DNA from: Rhodovulum sp.
Lineage (GTDB): Bacteria > Pseudomonadota > Alphaproteobacteria > Rhodobacterales > Rhodobacteraceae
Direction: 5' to 3'
Assembly: GCA_020637615.1 (NCBI GenBank)
Contig: JACKKC010000032.1
Span: 1-32,327, forward strand
Length of the DNA: 32,327 bases
A program made the position numbers and the translations under genes. Under the pieces are notes generated by a model. That model made no database searches, had not been told where the DNA came from, and saw only the letters and a program-made list of their open reading frames with translations. This document shows positions 1 through 7,728 of the stretch, one piece after another (position 1 is the first letter of the stretch; each line of letters opens with the position of its first letter).

Positions 1-295
1 CCGACCAGCGCTCGCGCGCGATCGCCGCGTCGCCGCGCAGCCGGGCGGGGTCTCCATGAAGCAGGATCCGGACGTCGCGCCCGCCCGCGCGCAGGCGGCG
101 CGCCGCGACGAAGCCGTCGCCGCCGTTGTTGCCCGGCCCCGCCACCACGAGCACCGGCCCCTCGGGGTGGCGGGCGGCGGTGGCCTCGGCCACCGCGCGT
201 CCGGCCGCCTCCATCAGCGTCATGCCCGGCACGCCCCCGGCGATGGTCAGCGCGTCGGCCCGGGCCATTTCGGCGGCGGTGAGGAGTTCGAGCAT
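1..295 (-). CDS. nnrE: NAD(P)H-hydrate epimerase, N-terminal part (YjeF_N domain), cut by the window edge
   Basis: This is the first 98 codons of a gene that runs off the left edge. The protein begins MLELLTAAEMARADALTIAG and contains GPGNNGGDGFVAARRLRAGG at about residues 49-68, the glycine-rich signature of YjeF_N domains. Known role of the family: epimerising damaged R-NAD(P)HX so that a dehydratase can repair it. In many bacteria the same chain continues into the ADP/ATP-dependent NAD(P)HX dehydratase; whether that is so here lies outside the window. The ATG at 295-293 is one base beyond the stop of the M50 protease gene (TGA-C-ATG), so the two genes are probably translationally coupled in one minus-strand operon. 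Confidence 0.88.
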   Translation of the reverse strand, partial: MLELLTAAEMARADALTIAGGVPGMTLMEAAGRAVAEATAARHPEGPVLVVAGPGNNGGDGFVAARRLRAGGRDVRILLHGDPARLRGDAAIARERWS

Positions 296-296
296 G

Positions 297-1373
297 TCAA
301 TGCGCCTCCAGCGCGGCCTGGATGCGCAGGTATTCGGAGATGTTCTCGAGATCGACGATCCCCGCCAGCCGGCCGCCGCGGGTGATGCAGACCAGTCGGG
401 CGTTCTTCGCCCGGAGGTTCTCCAGCAGCACGGCGAGCGAGGTGGAGACATCGGCGGTCTCGACCGGCGCGGCGACCTCGCTCACGAGCCCGTCGGGGCC
501 GAGGTCGCGCAGGCCGCGCAGGATTGCCGCCTGGGTCAGCACCCCGGCGATGCGGCCGTCCTCGACGATCGGGAAATCCTTCTGGGTGCCGGCGAGGGTG
601 AGGTCGATGGCGCGGGAGAGCTTGTGCCAGGGCGCGATGGTCTGGAAGTCGGTGATCATCGCCCGCCCGGCCGGCTGGTGGGCGAGCCGCGCCTCGGCCT
701 CCACCGCGCCCGCCTCGGCCCCCGCGCCGATCCAGACGAAGACCGCGATCAGCACGAGGAACGGGTTGCCGGTCAGCCCGAGGAAGCCGAGCAGGACCGC
801 CAGCGCCTGGCCGATGCGCGCGGCGAGCCGCGTCGCGCGCACCCGGTCCATGCGCAAGGACAGCACCGCCCGCAGCACCCTTCCGCCGTCCATGGGAAAG
901 GCGGGCAGCATGTTGAAGACCGCGAGCAGCAGGTTGGCCGCGAGCAGGGTCGGCAGGATCGTGCCGCCGGCGAGATCGGCCCCGGTCAGCGCGCCGGCGC
1001 GACCCGCGACCGCGAGGCCGAGCCAGAGCGCCGCGGCGATCACCAGGTTCACTGCCGGGCCGGCCAGCGCCACGAGGATCTCCTGGCGCGGATCCTTGGG
1101 CATGGAATCGAGCAGCGCGAGCCCGCCGATGGGCAGGATCGTGATGCTGCGCGTGCCGATGCCGAAGCGCCGAGCGGTCAGCGCATGGCCGTATTCGTGC
1201 AGCACCACGCAGAGAAAGAGCAGGAGGATCAGGGCGAGGCCGGTGAGCACGCCGGCCAGCGTGCCGGTCTCGTTCCAGGAGACGAAGGCGAACCAGGCCA
1301 GCAGCAGCAGGAAGGTCACATGGACATAGACGTCGATTCCGGCGAATCGGCCGAGCCTTGCGGACCATTTCAT
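297..1373 (-). CDS. M50-family site-2-protease-like membrane metalloprotease with C-terminal CBS domains
   Basis: This 358-residue protein is probably an intramembrane zinc protease. The zinc-binding HEYGH sits at residues 59-63 inside a hydrophobic segment. The second motif, with Asp162 in NMLPAFPMDGGRVLR, lies at about 154-168 and is the expected third metal ligand region. Several membrane helices cover about 17-215. The soluble C-terminus (about 238-350) reads as a pair of CBS domains, which in the family bind adenine nucleotides and regulate activity. The start is placed at the ATG of MKWSARLGRF because the frame upstream (to 1469) encodes Arg/Pro-rich, non-family-like sequence; the ribosome site before it is weak. 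The substrate cannot be inferred. It is followed one base later by nnrE. Confidence 0.9.
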   Translation of the reverse strand: MKWSARLGRFAGIDVYVHVTFLLLLAWFAFVSWNETGTLAGVLTGLALILLLFLCVVLHEYGHALTARRFGIGTRSITILPIGGLALLDSMPKDPRQEILVALAGPAVNLVIAAALWLGLAVAGRAGALTGADLAGGTILPTLLAANLLLAVFNMLPAFPMDGGRVLRAVLSLRMDRVRATRLAARIGQALAVLLGFLGLTGNPFLVLIAVFVWIGAGAEAGAVEAEARLAHQPAGRAMITDFQTIAPWHKLSRAIDLTLAGTQKDFPIVEDGRIAGVLTQAAILRGLRDLGPDGLVSEVAAPVETADVSTSLAVLLENLRAKNARLVCITRGGRLAGIVDLENISEYLRIQAALEAH

Positions 1374-1778
1374 GCGCGAGAACCCCGCTCTTGCCCCGGC
1401 GGCTTGACACGGATCATGTCCGGCCGTCCGAACCGCGCTATGGTGCCCCGGAACCGACGGCCTGCGCAAGAATGCCGCGGGTGGCGGGAAGGGGCGGGAC
1501 TATCGCATGTGGAGATCCTTCTTTCTTCTTCGATCGTCCGAGAACAAGACTAGGGCAGCGCCCGGCCCGGGCGGGTGCGGAGCGCCCGCGTCGTGCCGGA
1601 GGCAGGCCTCCGGCGTGACGGGGGCGGGGCGGACACTGCCCGGCGGTTCCCGACGGGCCGGATGGTGACGCCGGGCCTGCCCGGTGCTCGAGCGCATGGG
1701 TGCGCTGCCAGATTCATTTCCCCGGGGCCAGGAGGCGGCTGCCGCGTCGCGGGTATGCAGGCAGATGGGGGCTGAGCG
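1374..1778. other. 405-bp gap between divergent genes, containing a strong hairpin
   Basis: This region separates the minus-strand M50 gene from the plus-strand acyl-CoA synthetase/GNAT gene and must hold promoters for both. A TTGACA at 1404-1409 on the plus strand has no convincing -10 partner 16-18 bases on. The part near 1500-1555 is locally less GC-rich. Reading frames that cross the gap have no family-like sequence. Apart from the hairpin at 1595-1614 I see no recognisable gene, RNA or repeat. Confidence 0.5.
1595..1614. repeat. perfect 8-bp hairpin with CAGG tetraloop, REP-like or attenuator-like
   Basis: GCCGGAGG at 1595-1602 and its exact reverse complement CCTCCGGC at 1607-1614 flank a four-base loop. 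No T-run follows on either strand, so a plain intrinsic terminator is unlikely. Its form, a short GC-rich extragenic palindrome, resembles dispersed REP-type elements. It could also be a structure in the leader of the acyl-CoA synthetase gene, about 165 bases upstream of its start. Only one copy was noticed in this window. Confidence 0.35.
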
Positions 1779-4472
1779 ATGACCATCCGCAACCTGCATC
1801 ATGCGCTGGCGCCGGCCTCGGTGGCGGTCTTCGGGGCCACGGAGCGCGCGGGCTCGGTGGGCGCCGTGGTGATGCGCAACATCCTCGCGGGCGGGTTCGA
1901 GGGCAGGGTCTGGCCGGTCAATCCCAAGCATCGCTGCGTCATGGGGCTCGACTGCCTCGCCCGTGCCGCGGATCTTCCGGAGGCGCCCGATCTCGCGGTG
2001 GTGGTCACGCCGGCCGCGACCGTGCCGCGGCTCGTCGCCGAGATCGGCGCCAGGGGCTGCAAGACCGCGGTGGTGATCACGGCCGGCATCGGTAGTGCCG
2101 GCGGGTTGCGCCAGGCGATGCTCGACGCCGCGCGGCCGCATCTCCTGCGCATCATCGGCCCGAACACCGTCGGGCTGATCGTGCCGCCGGTGAAGCTCAA
2201 CGCGAGCTTCGCGCATATGGGGGCGGCGCCGGGCAACCTGGCGCTGCTCTCGCAATCGGGGGCCATCGCCACCTCGCTGATCGACTGGGCGGCGGAGCGC
2301 GGCATCGGCTTCAGCCAGATCGTCTCGCTGGGCGACATGGCGGACGTGGATACCGGCGATTATCTCGACCTGCTCGCGGGCGATGCCGGGACGCGGGCGA
2401 TCCTGGTCTATTGCGAGAGCATCCCCCAGGCCCGGAAGTTCCTCTCCGCCGCGCGCGCCGCGGCGCGGCTGAAGCCGGTGATCGCCGTCAAGGCCGGGCG
2501 CTCGCAGCAGGGCGCGCGGGCCGCAGCGACCCATACCGGGGCGCTCTCGGGCGGCGACGCGGTGGTGGAGGCGGCCCTGCACCGCGCCGGCGTGCTGCGG
2601 GTGCGCGGGCTCGCGGAGCTCTTCGCCGCCGCCGAGACGGTGGCGCGGTTCCGGCCGCTCGACCGCGCCCGGCTCGGGATCGTCACCAACGGCGGCGGCG
2701 CCGGGGTGCTTGCGGTCGACCGGCTCGCCGACGGCGCCGGGACGCTGGCCGATCTCGCGCCGGTGACGGTGGAGCGGCTCGGGGCGGCGCTGCCGGGGAA
2801 CTGGAGCCGCGGCAATCCGGTCGACATCGTCGGCGACGCGCCGCCCGGGCGCTATCTCGCGGCGGTGGAGGCGGTGGCCGCGGATCCGGGCGTCGACGTG
2901 CTCCTGGTGATGAACTGCCCGACCGGGCTGGCGGCGCCTGCCGATGCCGCAAAGGCGGTGGCGGGCGCGGTGGAGAAGGGCATGATCGGGCGCAAGCCGG
3001 TGCTCTCCTGCTGGCTGGGCGGCCCGACCGCCCGCGAGGCGCGCGCGATCCTGCACGGCGCGGGGGTGCCGACCTATGAGACGCCCGCCACGGCGGCGGA
3101 GGCGGTGGGGCATCTCACCGACTGGGGGCGCGCCCAGGCGGCGCTCTTGCGCGTGCCCGACCGGGGCACCGAGGCGGAGCTGAAGGCGACGCCGGGCGAT
3201 GCCCGGGCGAAGGCCGGCGCGATCTTCGCCGCGGTCGCCGCCGAGGGCCGCAGGATGCTGACCGAGCCCGAGGCCAAGGCGGTGATCGCCGCCTACGGCA
3301 TCCCGGTTCCGGACCTGCGCGTCGCGGCCACGCCGGATGAGGTGGGGCGGACTGCCGCGGAGATGCTCGGCGCGGAGGGCGGCGAGCTGGTGGTCAAGAT
3401 CCTGTCGCGCCGGATCAGCCACAAGTCCGACGTGGGCGGCGTGGCGCTGGGCCTCGACAGCGCCGAGCGCGCCGAGGCGGCGGCGCGCGGCATGGCGCGC
3501 CGGCTGGCGCGGGCGCGGTCCGAGGCGGTGCCGGAGGGCTTCGTGCTGCAGCCGATGGTGCGCCGGCCAGGGGCGCAGGAGCTGATCCTCGGCCTCGCCC
3601 GCGACCCGGTCTTCGGGCCGGTGATCCTCTTCGGCGCCGGCGGGATCGCGGTCGAGGTGATCCGCGACACCGCCGTGGCGCTGCCGCCGCTCGACGCCAC
3701 GCTGGCCGGCGACCTGGTCGCGGGGACGCGAATCGGCCGGCTGCTCGCGGGCTACCGCGGCCAGCCGCCCGCCGACGAGGTGGCGGTGAAGGGCGCGCTG
3801 ATCGCGCTGTCGCATATCGTCGAGGATTTCCCCTGCCTGCGCGGGCTCGACGTCAATCCGCTGCTCGCCGACGCCGCGGGCGTGATCGCGCTCGACGCGC
3901 GCATGGAGATCGACCCGGCCGAGATCCACCGTACCGGCCCCAATCCCGATCTGGCGATCCGGCCCTTTCCGGCGGCCTGGCGCCGCGAGGTGGCGCTGAA
4001 GGACGGGACCTATGCGATCCGGCCGATCCGGCCGGCGGATGCGCTGCTCTATCCGCAGTTCCTGGAGAAGCTGGAGGCCGAGGACATCAGGCTGCGCTTC
4101 CTCGCGCCGCGCCGCCATTTCCCCGAGCAGATGCTCGTGCGGCTGACCCAGCTCGACTACGACCGGGACATGGCCTTCGTCGCGCTGGCGCCGGACGGGA
4201 CGCTGGCGGGCGTGTCGCGAATCTCCTGCGATCCCGACCACACCACGGGCGAATATGCCCTGCTGGTGCGCAGCGACCTGCACGGGCGGGGCATCGGCAC
4301 GACGCTGATGCGCATCCTGATCGACTATGCGCGCGCCGACGGTGTCAGGGCGCTCGAGGGCATGATCCTGAGCGAGAACGCCGGGATGCTCGACCTCATG
4401 CGGCGATTCGGCTTCGACTTCACGCTGGAGCCCGAGGATCCGGGGGTGATGATGTCGCGGCTTTCGCTCTGA
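1779..4472 (+). CDS. NDP-forming acyl-CoA synthetase fused to C-terminal GNAT acetyltransferase (Pat/PatZ/Pka-like)
   Basis: The 897-residue protein has three parts. Residues about 1-460 are the CoA-binding and succinyl-CoA-ligase-like alpha part, containing THTGALSGGD with His252. Residues about 480-710 are an ATP-grasp beta part, with ISHKSDVGGVALGL at about 546-559. Residues about 735-897 are a GNAT domain with the acetyl-CoA loop GRGIGT near 836-841. Proteins of this layout in enterobacteria (Pat/PatZ) acetylate lysines, for example of acetyl-CoA synthetase. His252 lies where ADP-forming acetyl-CoA synthetases carry the phospho-histidine, so ligase activity may be retained. The ATG at 1779 has GGGGG about 8 bases upstream. 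The gene appears monocistronic. Confidence 0.9.
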   Translation: MTIRNLHHALAPASVAVFGATERAGSVGAVVMRNILAGGFEGRVWPVNPKHRCVMGLDCLARAADLPEAPDLAVVVTPAATVPRLVAEIGARGCKTAVVITAGIGSAGGLRQAMLDAARPHLLRIIGPNTVGLIVPPVKLNASFAHMGAAPGNLALLSQSGAIATSLIDWAAERGIGFSQIVSLGDMADVDTGDYLDLLAGDAGTRAILVYCESIPQARKFLSAARAAARLKPVIAVKAGRSQQGARAAATHTGALSGGDAVVEAALHRAGVLRVRGLAELFAAAETVARFRPLDRARLGIVTNGGGAGVLAVDRLADGAGTLADLAPVTVERLGAALPGNWSRGNPVDIVGDAPPGRYLAAVEAVAADPGVDVLLVMNCPTGLAAPADAAKAVAGAVEKGMIGRKPVLSCWLGGPTAREARAILHGAGVPTYETPATAAEAVGHLTDWGRAQAALLRVPDRGTEAELKATPGDARAKAGAIFAAVAAEGRRMLTEPEAKAVIAAYGIPVPDLRVAATPDEVGRTAAEMLGAEGGELVVKILSRRISHKSDVGGVALGLDSAERAEAAARGMARRLARARSEAVPEGFVLQPMVRRPGAQELILGLARDPVFGPVILFGAGGIAVEVIRDTAVALPPLDATLAGDLVAGTRIGRLLAGYRGQPPADEVAVKGALIALSHIVEDFPCLRGLDVNPLLADAAGVIALDARMEIDPAEIHRTGPNPDLAIRPFPAAWRREVALKDGTYAIRPIRPADALLYPQFLEKLEAEDIRLRFLAPRRHFPEQMLVRLTQLDYDRDMAFVALAPDGTLAGVSRISCDPDHTTGEYALLVRSDLHGRGIGTTLMRILIDYARADGVRALEGMILSENAGMLDLMRRFGFDFTLEPEDPGVMMSRLSL

Positions 4473-4534
4473 CGGGGATGGGGGATTGCATATGGCCACG
4501 CGACCCCGTCCGGGCGCGCCCAGCGCGACCATCC

Positions 4535-4548
4535 CGCCCGGCCGGGCG
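4535..4548. terminator. GC-rich palindrome, weak terminator candidate
   Basis: CGCCCGGCCGGGCG is a perfect 14-bp palindrome that could fold as a 5-bp stem with a GGCC loop, 63 bases after the stop of the acyl-CoA synthetase/GNAT gene. A short CATTT follows about ten bases later. There is no real T-run, so termination is a guess from position and shape. Confidence 0.25.
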
Positions 4549-4628
4549 CTGCCCTCATTTGGCGCGGGACGGTCGGAGACGAAAGAATGAGATCCAGATG
4601 CGATCGCCCCCCACGGAGAGCGCGGCGC

Positions 4629-4657
4629 TTGCCCCGATCCGGCGGCGTCTCTAGGAT
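4629..4657 (+). promoter_or_regulatory. candidate sigma-70-type promoter for gcvT-gcvH
   Basis: TTGCCC at 4629-4634 and TAGGAT at 4652-4657 are separated by exactly 17 bases, an ideal spacing, with the predicted transcript start near 4664 and a leader of about 85 bases before gcvT. A very similar element (CTTGCCC followed by a CGGCGG stretch) precedes gcvP. This is pattern matching only. Confidence 0.4.
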
Positions 4658-4747
4658 CGAAGAGAGGGCGGCGGATCCGGCGGTGCCGGGAACCGGGGGA
4701 CGCGCGGGGGTGCGGGACCTGATCGCCGGATGGAGGGAGCGAGGATC

Positions 4748-5875
4748 ATGAGCGAAGCCCGGAAGACGCCGCTCCACAGGATGCACGAGTCGCGCGGCGC
4801 GCGCATGGTGCCCTTCGCCGGCTACGAGATGCCGCTGAACTATCCCGCCGGGATCATGAAGGAGCATCTGCACACCCGCTCGGCGGCGGGGCTCTTCGAC
4901 GTGAGCCACATGGGCCAGGTGGTGGTTCGCCCGAAATCCGGGCGGATCGAGGATGCCGCGGCGGCGCTGGAGCGGCTGATCCCGATGGACGTGATCGGGC
5001 TCGGCGAGGGGCGGCAGCGCTACGGCCTCTTCACCAACGATGCCGGCGGGATCCTCGACGACCTGATGTTCGCCCATCTCGGCGACCATCTCTTCGTGGT
5101 GGTCAATGCCGCCTGCAAGGCCGACGACATCGCGCATCTGGAGGCGGGCCTGGGCGAGACCTGTACCGTCGAGCCGCTGGAGCGCGGGCTGATCGCGCTG
5201 CAGGGGCCGCAGGCCGAGACCGCGCTCGCGCGGCTCGCGCCGGACGTGGGCCTGATGCGCTTCATGGACGTGCGCCAGATCGACATCAAGGGCATCGACG
5301 CGCTCGTGGCGCGCTCGGGCTATACCGGCGAGGACGGATTCGAGATCTCGGTCCCGGTGTCCGCGGCCCATGATCTCACCGACTGGCTGCTCGCCTTTCC
5401 GGAGGTCGAGATGATCGGGCTCGGGGCGCGGGATTCGCTCCGGCTGGAGGCGGGGCTCTGCCTCTACGGCCACGACATCGACGCGACCACGACGCCGGTC
5501 GAGGCGGCGCTGGAATGGGCGATCCAGCCGGCGCGGCGGTCGGGCGGCGCGCGGGCCGGCGGCTTTCCCGGCGCGGCGGTGATCCTGCAGCAGATCGCCG
5601 GGGGCGCCGAGCGCCGCAGGGTGGGGCTTCTGCCCGAGGGGCGGGCGCCGATGCGCGAGGGCACCGAGCTCTTCGCCGCCGAGGACGGGCCATCGATCGG
5701 GCGGATCACCTCGGGCGGCTTCGGGCCGAGCCTCAACGCGCCGGTGGCGATGGGCTATGTGGCGATCGACCACGCGGCGCCGGGCACGCGGGTCTTTGCC
5801 AGCTTGCGCGGAAAGATGCTGCCTGCAACAGTGGCCAAGATGCCTTTCATCCGACCGGGCTACAAGCGGCGGTGA
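4748..5875 (+). CDS. gcvT: Aminomethyltransferase, T-protein of the glycine cleavage system
   Basis: This 375-residue protein matches GcvT in length and order of motifs. The N-terminus has the MVPFAGYEMPLNY segment at 20-32 and LFDVSHMGQ at 49-57; FTNDAGGILDD (95-105) leads into the folate-binding core; SGYTGEDGFEIS and the LGARDSLRLEAGLCLYGHDI segment follow. It transfers the methylene group from the aminomethyl-lipoyl arm of GcvH to tetrahydrofolate, releasing ammonia. The start at 4748 is preferred over an in-frame ATG at 4730 because it is preceded by a good AGGGAGCGAGG ribosome site. gcvH follows 26 bases after the stop, so the pair is likely one transcript. Confidence 0.95.
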   Translation: MSEARKTPLHRMHESRGARMVPFAGYEMPLNYPAGIMKEHLHTRSAAGLFDVSHMGQVVVRPKSGRIEDAAAALERLIPMDVIGLGEGRQRYGLFTNDAGGILDDLMFAHLGDHLFVVVNAACKADDIAHLEAGLGETCTVEPLERGLIALQGPQAETALARLAPDVGLMRFMDVRQIDIKGIDALVARSGYTGEDGFEISVPVSAAHDLTDWLLAFPEVEMIGLGARDSLRLEAGLCLYGHDIDATTTPVEAALEWAIQPARRSGGARAGGFPGAAVILQQIAGGAERRRVGLLPEGRAPMREGTELFAAEDGPSIGRITSGGFGPSLNAPVAMGYVAIDHAAPGTRVFASLRGKMLPATVAKMPFIRPGYKRR

Positions 5876-5901
5876 CAGGGCGCCTATCCAGGGAGAACCG
5901 C

Positions 5902-6264
5902 ATGCTGAAATTCACCGAGGAACACGAGTGGCTGAGACAGGACGGCGACGAGGTGATCGTCGGCATCACCGAGCATGCCACCCAGCAGCTCGGTGACCTG
6001 GTCTTCGTGGAGCTGCCCGAGGAGGGCGCGACCGTGGCCAAGGGCGACGAGGTCGTGACCATCGAATCGGTGAAGGCCGCCAGCGACATCACCGCCCCGC
6101 TCGACGGGCAGATCACCGAGGTCAATTCCGCCATCGTCGAGAACCCCGCGCTGGTGAACGAGGATCCGATGGAGAACGGCTGGTTCTTCAAGATGACGCT
6201 CGCCGAGCCCTCCGAACTCGAGGGGCTGATGGACGAGGATGCCTATCGCGACTACATCGCCTGA
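5902..6264 (+). CDS. gcvH: Glycine cleavage system H protein, lipoyl carrier
   Basis: The protein is 120 residues, typical for GcvH. The lipoylated lysine is Lys58 in TIESVKAASDI, and the surrounding HEWLRQDGDEVIVGITEHA and LGDLVFVELPEEG segments are classic for the family. It shuttles the aminomethyl group from GcvP to GcvT and is reoxidised by lipoamide dehydrogenase, which is not in this window. GGGAG at 5891-5895 gives a good ribosome site. Unlike most gcvTHP operons, gcvP does not follow directly: 1.7 kb with three unrelated small genes intervenes. A strong hairpin 62 bases after the stop may end the gcvTH transcript. Confidence 0.97.
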   Translation: MLKFTEEHEWLRQDGDEVIVGITEHATQQLGDLVFVELPEEGATVAKGDEVVTIESVKAASDITAPLDGQITEVNSAIVENPALVNEDPMENGWFFKMTLAEPSELEGLMDEDAYRDYIA

Positions 6265-6325
6265 GACCAGCTCCGGGTGATCGCTTCGGCCCGGTGACCG
6301 GCTACCGTGAGGGCAGGAACGACAA

Positions 6326-6348
6326 GCGCGCGCCAGTCAGGCGCGCGC
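6326..6348. terminator. hairpin downstream of gcvH
   Basis: GCGCGCGCC at 6326-6334 and GGCGCGCGC at 6340-6348 form a perfect 9-bp stem around the loop AGTCA, 62 bases past the gcvH stop. No T-run follows (GGATTGCC), so it could be a stabilising or rho-assisted 3' end rather than a textbook intrinsic terminator. Confidence 0.4.
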
Positions 6349-6440
6349 GGATTGCCAGGCGACGGCGCAGCCCCCTCGACCTTCGCGCTCGAGCGCATCT
6401 TGCGTCGGCCCGAAGCGTCCACTCGGCCACCATCTTTGAA

Positions 6441-6463
6441 AAACCGTTTAACAACAGCGGTTT
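6441..6463. terminator. weak bidirectional terminator-like hairpin in an AT-rich block
   Basis: AAACCG at 6441-6446 pairs with CGGTTT at 6458-6463. Read on the minus strand, the second arm runs straight into more T residues (CGGTTTTTC), as in an intrinsic terminator. It could end the transcript of the minus-strand gene whose stop is at 6587. The stem is short and AT-rich, so confidence is low. Confidence 0.25.
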
Positions 6464-6586
6464 AGGTTAGGTTTCATCGTGAAACGGCCCCCGGGCCGAC
6501 GCGCCGGGACCGCAGGACCGGTCGCGCGCCGGGGCCGGATCGACGTCGTCGGGGCCAGTCGAGCGGGCGGAATTCGTACGAAGCCG

Positions 6587-6877
6587 TCAGGGGGCGAAAA
6601 GCTTCCGGAGGAGCCCGAGGCCGGCGACGAGAACCACCGCGCCGACGATGCCGGCGCCCAAGGTGCCGCCGAAGCTGCCCGCGGTCTCGATCCCGAAGGA
6701 TGGCAGAAGAAAGCCGGAGCCGACCGAACCGACGGCCCCCGCCGCGGCATCGCCGGCAATTCGCGGGCCCGATCCCCGCAGGGCCAGCCCGGCGAGGAGC
6801 CCGGTGGCGGCGCCGAGCGCCGCCAGCACCAGGATCGCGCCCAGCAGCCCGAGCTGCGCCCCCGGATTACCGTCCAA
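6587..6877 (-). CDS. small glycine/alanine-rich membrane protein, YeaQ/YmgE/GlsB (transglycosylase-associated) type
   Basis: The 96-residue protein has three hydrophobic stretches (about residues 10-32, 41-55 and 66-90) rich in Gly and Ala. The central GDAAAGAVGSVGSGFLL and the following GGTLGAGIVGAVVLV pattern recall the small YeaQ/GlsB stress-response membrane proteins. The translation begins at TTG (6877-6875), with a purine-rich but poorly matched ribosome site; no in-frame ATG is available nearby. The molecular role of this family is unclear. It lies on the opposite strand to gcvH and gcvP, downstream of the lipoprotein gene with a 62-bp gap, and may share its transcript. Family assignment is by overall pattern. 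Confidence 0.65.
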   Translation of the reverse strand: MDGNPGAQLGLLGAILVLAALGAATGLLAGLALRGSGPRIAGDAAAGAVGSVGSGFLLPSFGIETAGSFGGTLGAGIVGAVVLVAGLGLLRKLFAP

Positions 6878-6939
6878 ACGCCCGCCCCCGCGGATGTCGT
6901 TCAGCGACGCGAACCGCCCGGGGGCGGCGTCCGGTCACC

Positions 6940-7227
6940 TCATTCCACGACAGAGAGGTCTTCGACGATCCCGTCGTTGGACGCGAGGCAGCGCCAATTG
7001 GCGCCGTCGCTCGAGGTGAGCATCACGGTGGTCCCGGCCTCGGAGAAATCGGAGCTCGTCACGGTCGCGTTCGCGCCCGTCATGTTGCGGTTGACCGCCG
7101 AGATGCAGGCGGATTCGGCGTCGGGCGTGCCGGAGCGCATCGCTGTCTCGGAATAGGTGGTGTCGTCGCAGGCCGCGACGCCGAGCGCCAGCCCGGCCAT
7201 GAGCGCGAGTGCTGCAGGATATTTCAT
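6940..7227 (-). CDS. small predicted lipoprotein, function unknown
   Basis: The protein is 95 residues. The N-terminus is a lipoprotein signal, with a hydrophobic core (AALALMAGLALG) ending in the lipobox VAAC, so Cys20 would be lipidated after cleavage. The mature part has two further cysteines, in ESACISAV (about residue 41) and ANWRCLAS (about 80), which could form a disulphide in the periplasm. I do not recognise a named family. The start at 7227 is chosen over the longer open frame (to 7461) because the signal peptide begins exactly there and a strong GGGAGGGACCGAGA ribosome site precedes it. The gene is divergent from the secreted-protein gene at 7370. Confidence 0.8.
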   Translation of the reverse strand: MKYPAALALMAGLALGVAACDDTTYSETAMRSGTPDAESACISAVNRNMTGANATVTSSDFSEAGTTVMLTSSDGANWRCLASNDGIVEDLSVVE

Positions 7228-7369
7228 TCTCGGTCCCTCCCTGATGCTCGACCAACCGGTAGCTGCCTGTGCCGATCCATGCAAGGTTTGCGGTTCTCTG
7301 CCGGGGGTGACGGGCGGCGGATCGCGCTTTATGGCTTGATCTTCCGAAACACAGCATGGGAACCCGCAG

Positions 7370-7723
7370 ATGAGAATCCTTCTTGCCGTCGCGATGGTCG
7401 TGGCGGCTGGCGCCGCGCAGGCGAAAGTCCCGTTCCTGAACGCGACCTGCGGCGACGGCACCGAGGTCCATGCCGACGAGGGCGGGCCGGTCTACATCAA
7501 CGGCAACGAGGCGTCGCTCTCGGCGTCGAACGAGAGCTACTACGAGGCGAAGCACGAGGGGGTGACCATCTCGATCAGCGTCAGCCCCGACGGATCCGCC
7601 GATGTCAGCTACACCGGGAGCGGCGGCGCGAACGGGATCTGCCAGGTATCCGGTGGTGGCGGCGACGAATGCCCGGCCGACGTGAGCGAGGCCGACCGCG
7701 CCAACTACCCCGCCTGCAACTGA
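7370..7723 (+). CDS. small secreted protein with four cysteines, function unknown
   Basis: The 117-residue protein begins with a signal peptide (MRILLAVAMVVAAGAAQA, cleavage likely after AQA at 18). The mature chain has four cysteines, in NATCGDG, NGICQV, DECPAD and the C-terminal YPACN, which could form two disulphides. The middle (about 36-80) is rich in Ser, Glu and Gly with alternating hydrophobics, suggesting a small beta-sheet domain. I cannot assign a family. A GGGAACC stretch precedes the ATG. The gene sits alone on the plus strand between gcvH and gcvP and is closed by two consecutive hairpins, so it is probably its own transcription unit. Confidence 0.75.
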   Translation: MRILLAVAMVVAAGAAQAKVPFLNATCGDGTEVHADEGGPVYINGNEASLSASNESYYEAKHEGVTISISVSPDGSADVSYTGSGGANGICQVSGGGGDECPADVSEADRANYPACN

Positions 7724-7728
7724 CGCAC

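Larger units (their letters stand above)
4473..4747. other. 275-bp gap between the synthetase/GNAT gene and gcvT
   Basis: The region holds a GC palindrome at 4535-4548 that may help end the upstream transcript and a promoter-like pair at 4629-4657. No credible open reading frame is present. I looked for a glycine riboswitch here because such aptamers often precede gcvT, but the conserved aptamer core was not found. Confidence 0.5.
6265..6586. other. 322-bp gap after gcvH with a terminator-like hairpin and an AT-rich island
   Basis: This stretch lies between gcvH (plus strand) and the 3' end of the small membrane-protein gene (minus strand), so it is a convergent intergenic region. It contains the 9-bp-stem hairpin at 6326-6348 and an A+T-rich block at about 6436-6485 that stands out against its surroundings. 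No credible gene is seen; the reading frame opening at 6479 is Arg/Pro-rich and looks spurious. Confidence 0.5.

Noticed and set aside
1500..1560. Short open frame starting MWRSFFLLRSSENK in the gap before the acyl-CoA synthetase gene
   Set aside because: It continues into Arg/Pro/Gly-rich sequence typical of non-coding GC-rich DNA, lacks a ribosome site and resembles no leader peptide I know.
4473..4747. Possible glycine riboswitch before gcvT
   Set aside because: GGAGAG occurs at about 4615, but the conserved core that follows P2 in the aptamer (a CGCCGAAGG-like element) and the second tandem aptamer are missing. No comparable core was seen before gcvP either.
6479..7156. Plus-strand 225-codon frame over the small membrane-protein and lipoprotein genes
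   Set aside because: The opposite strand encodes hydrophobic and signal-peptide-bearing proteins with better start signals. The plus-strand product is low-complexity Arg/Pro/Glu sequence.
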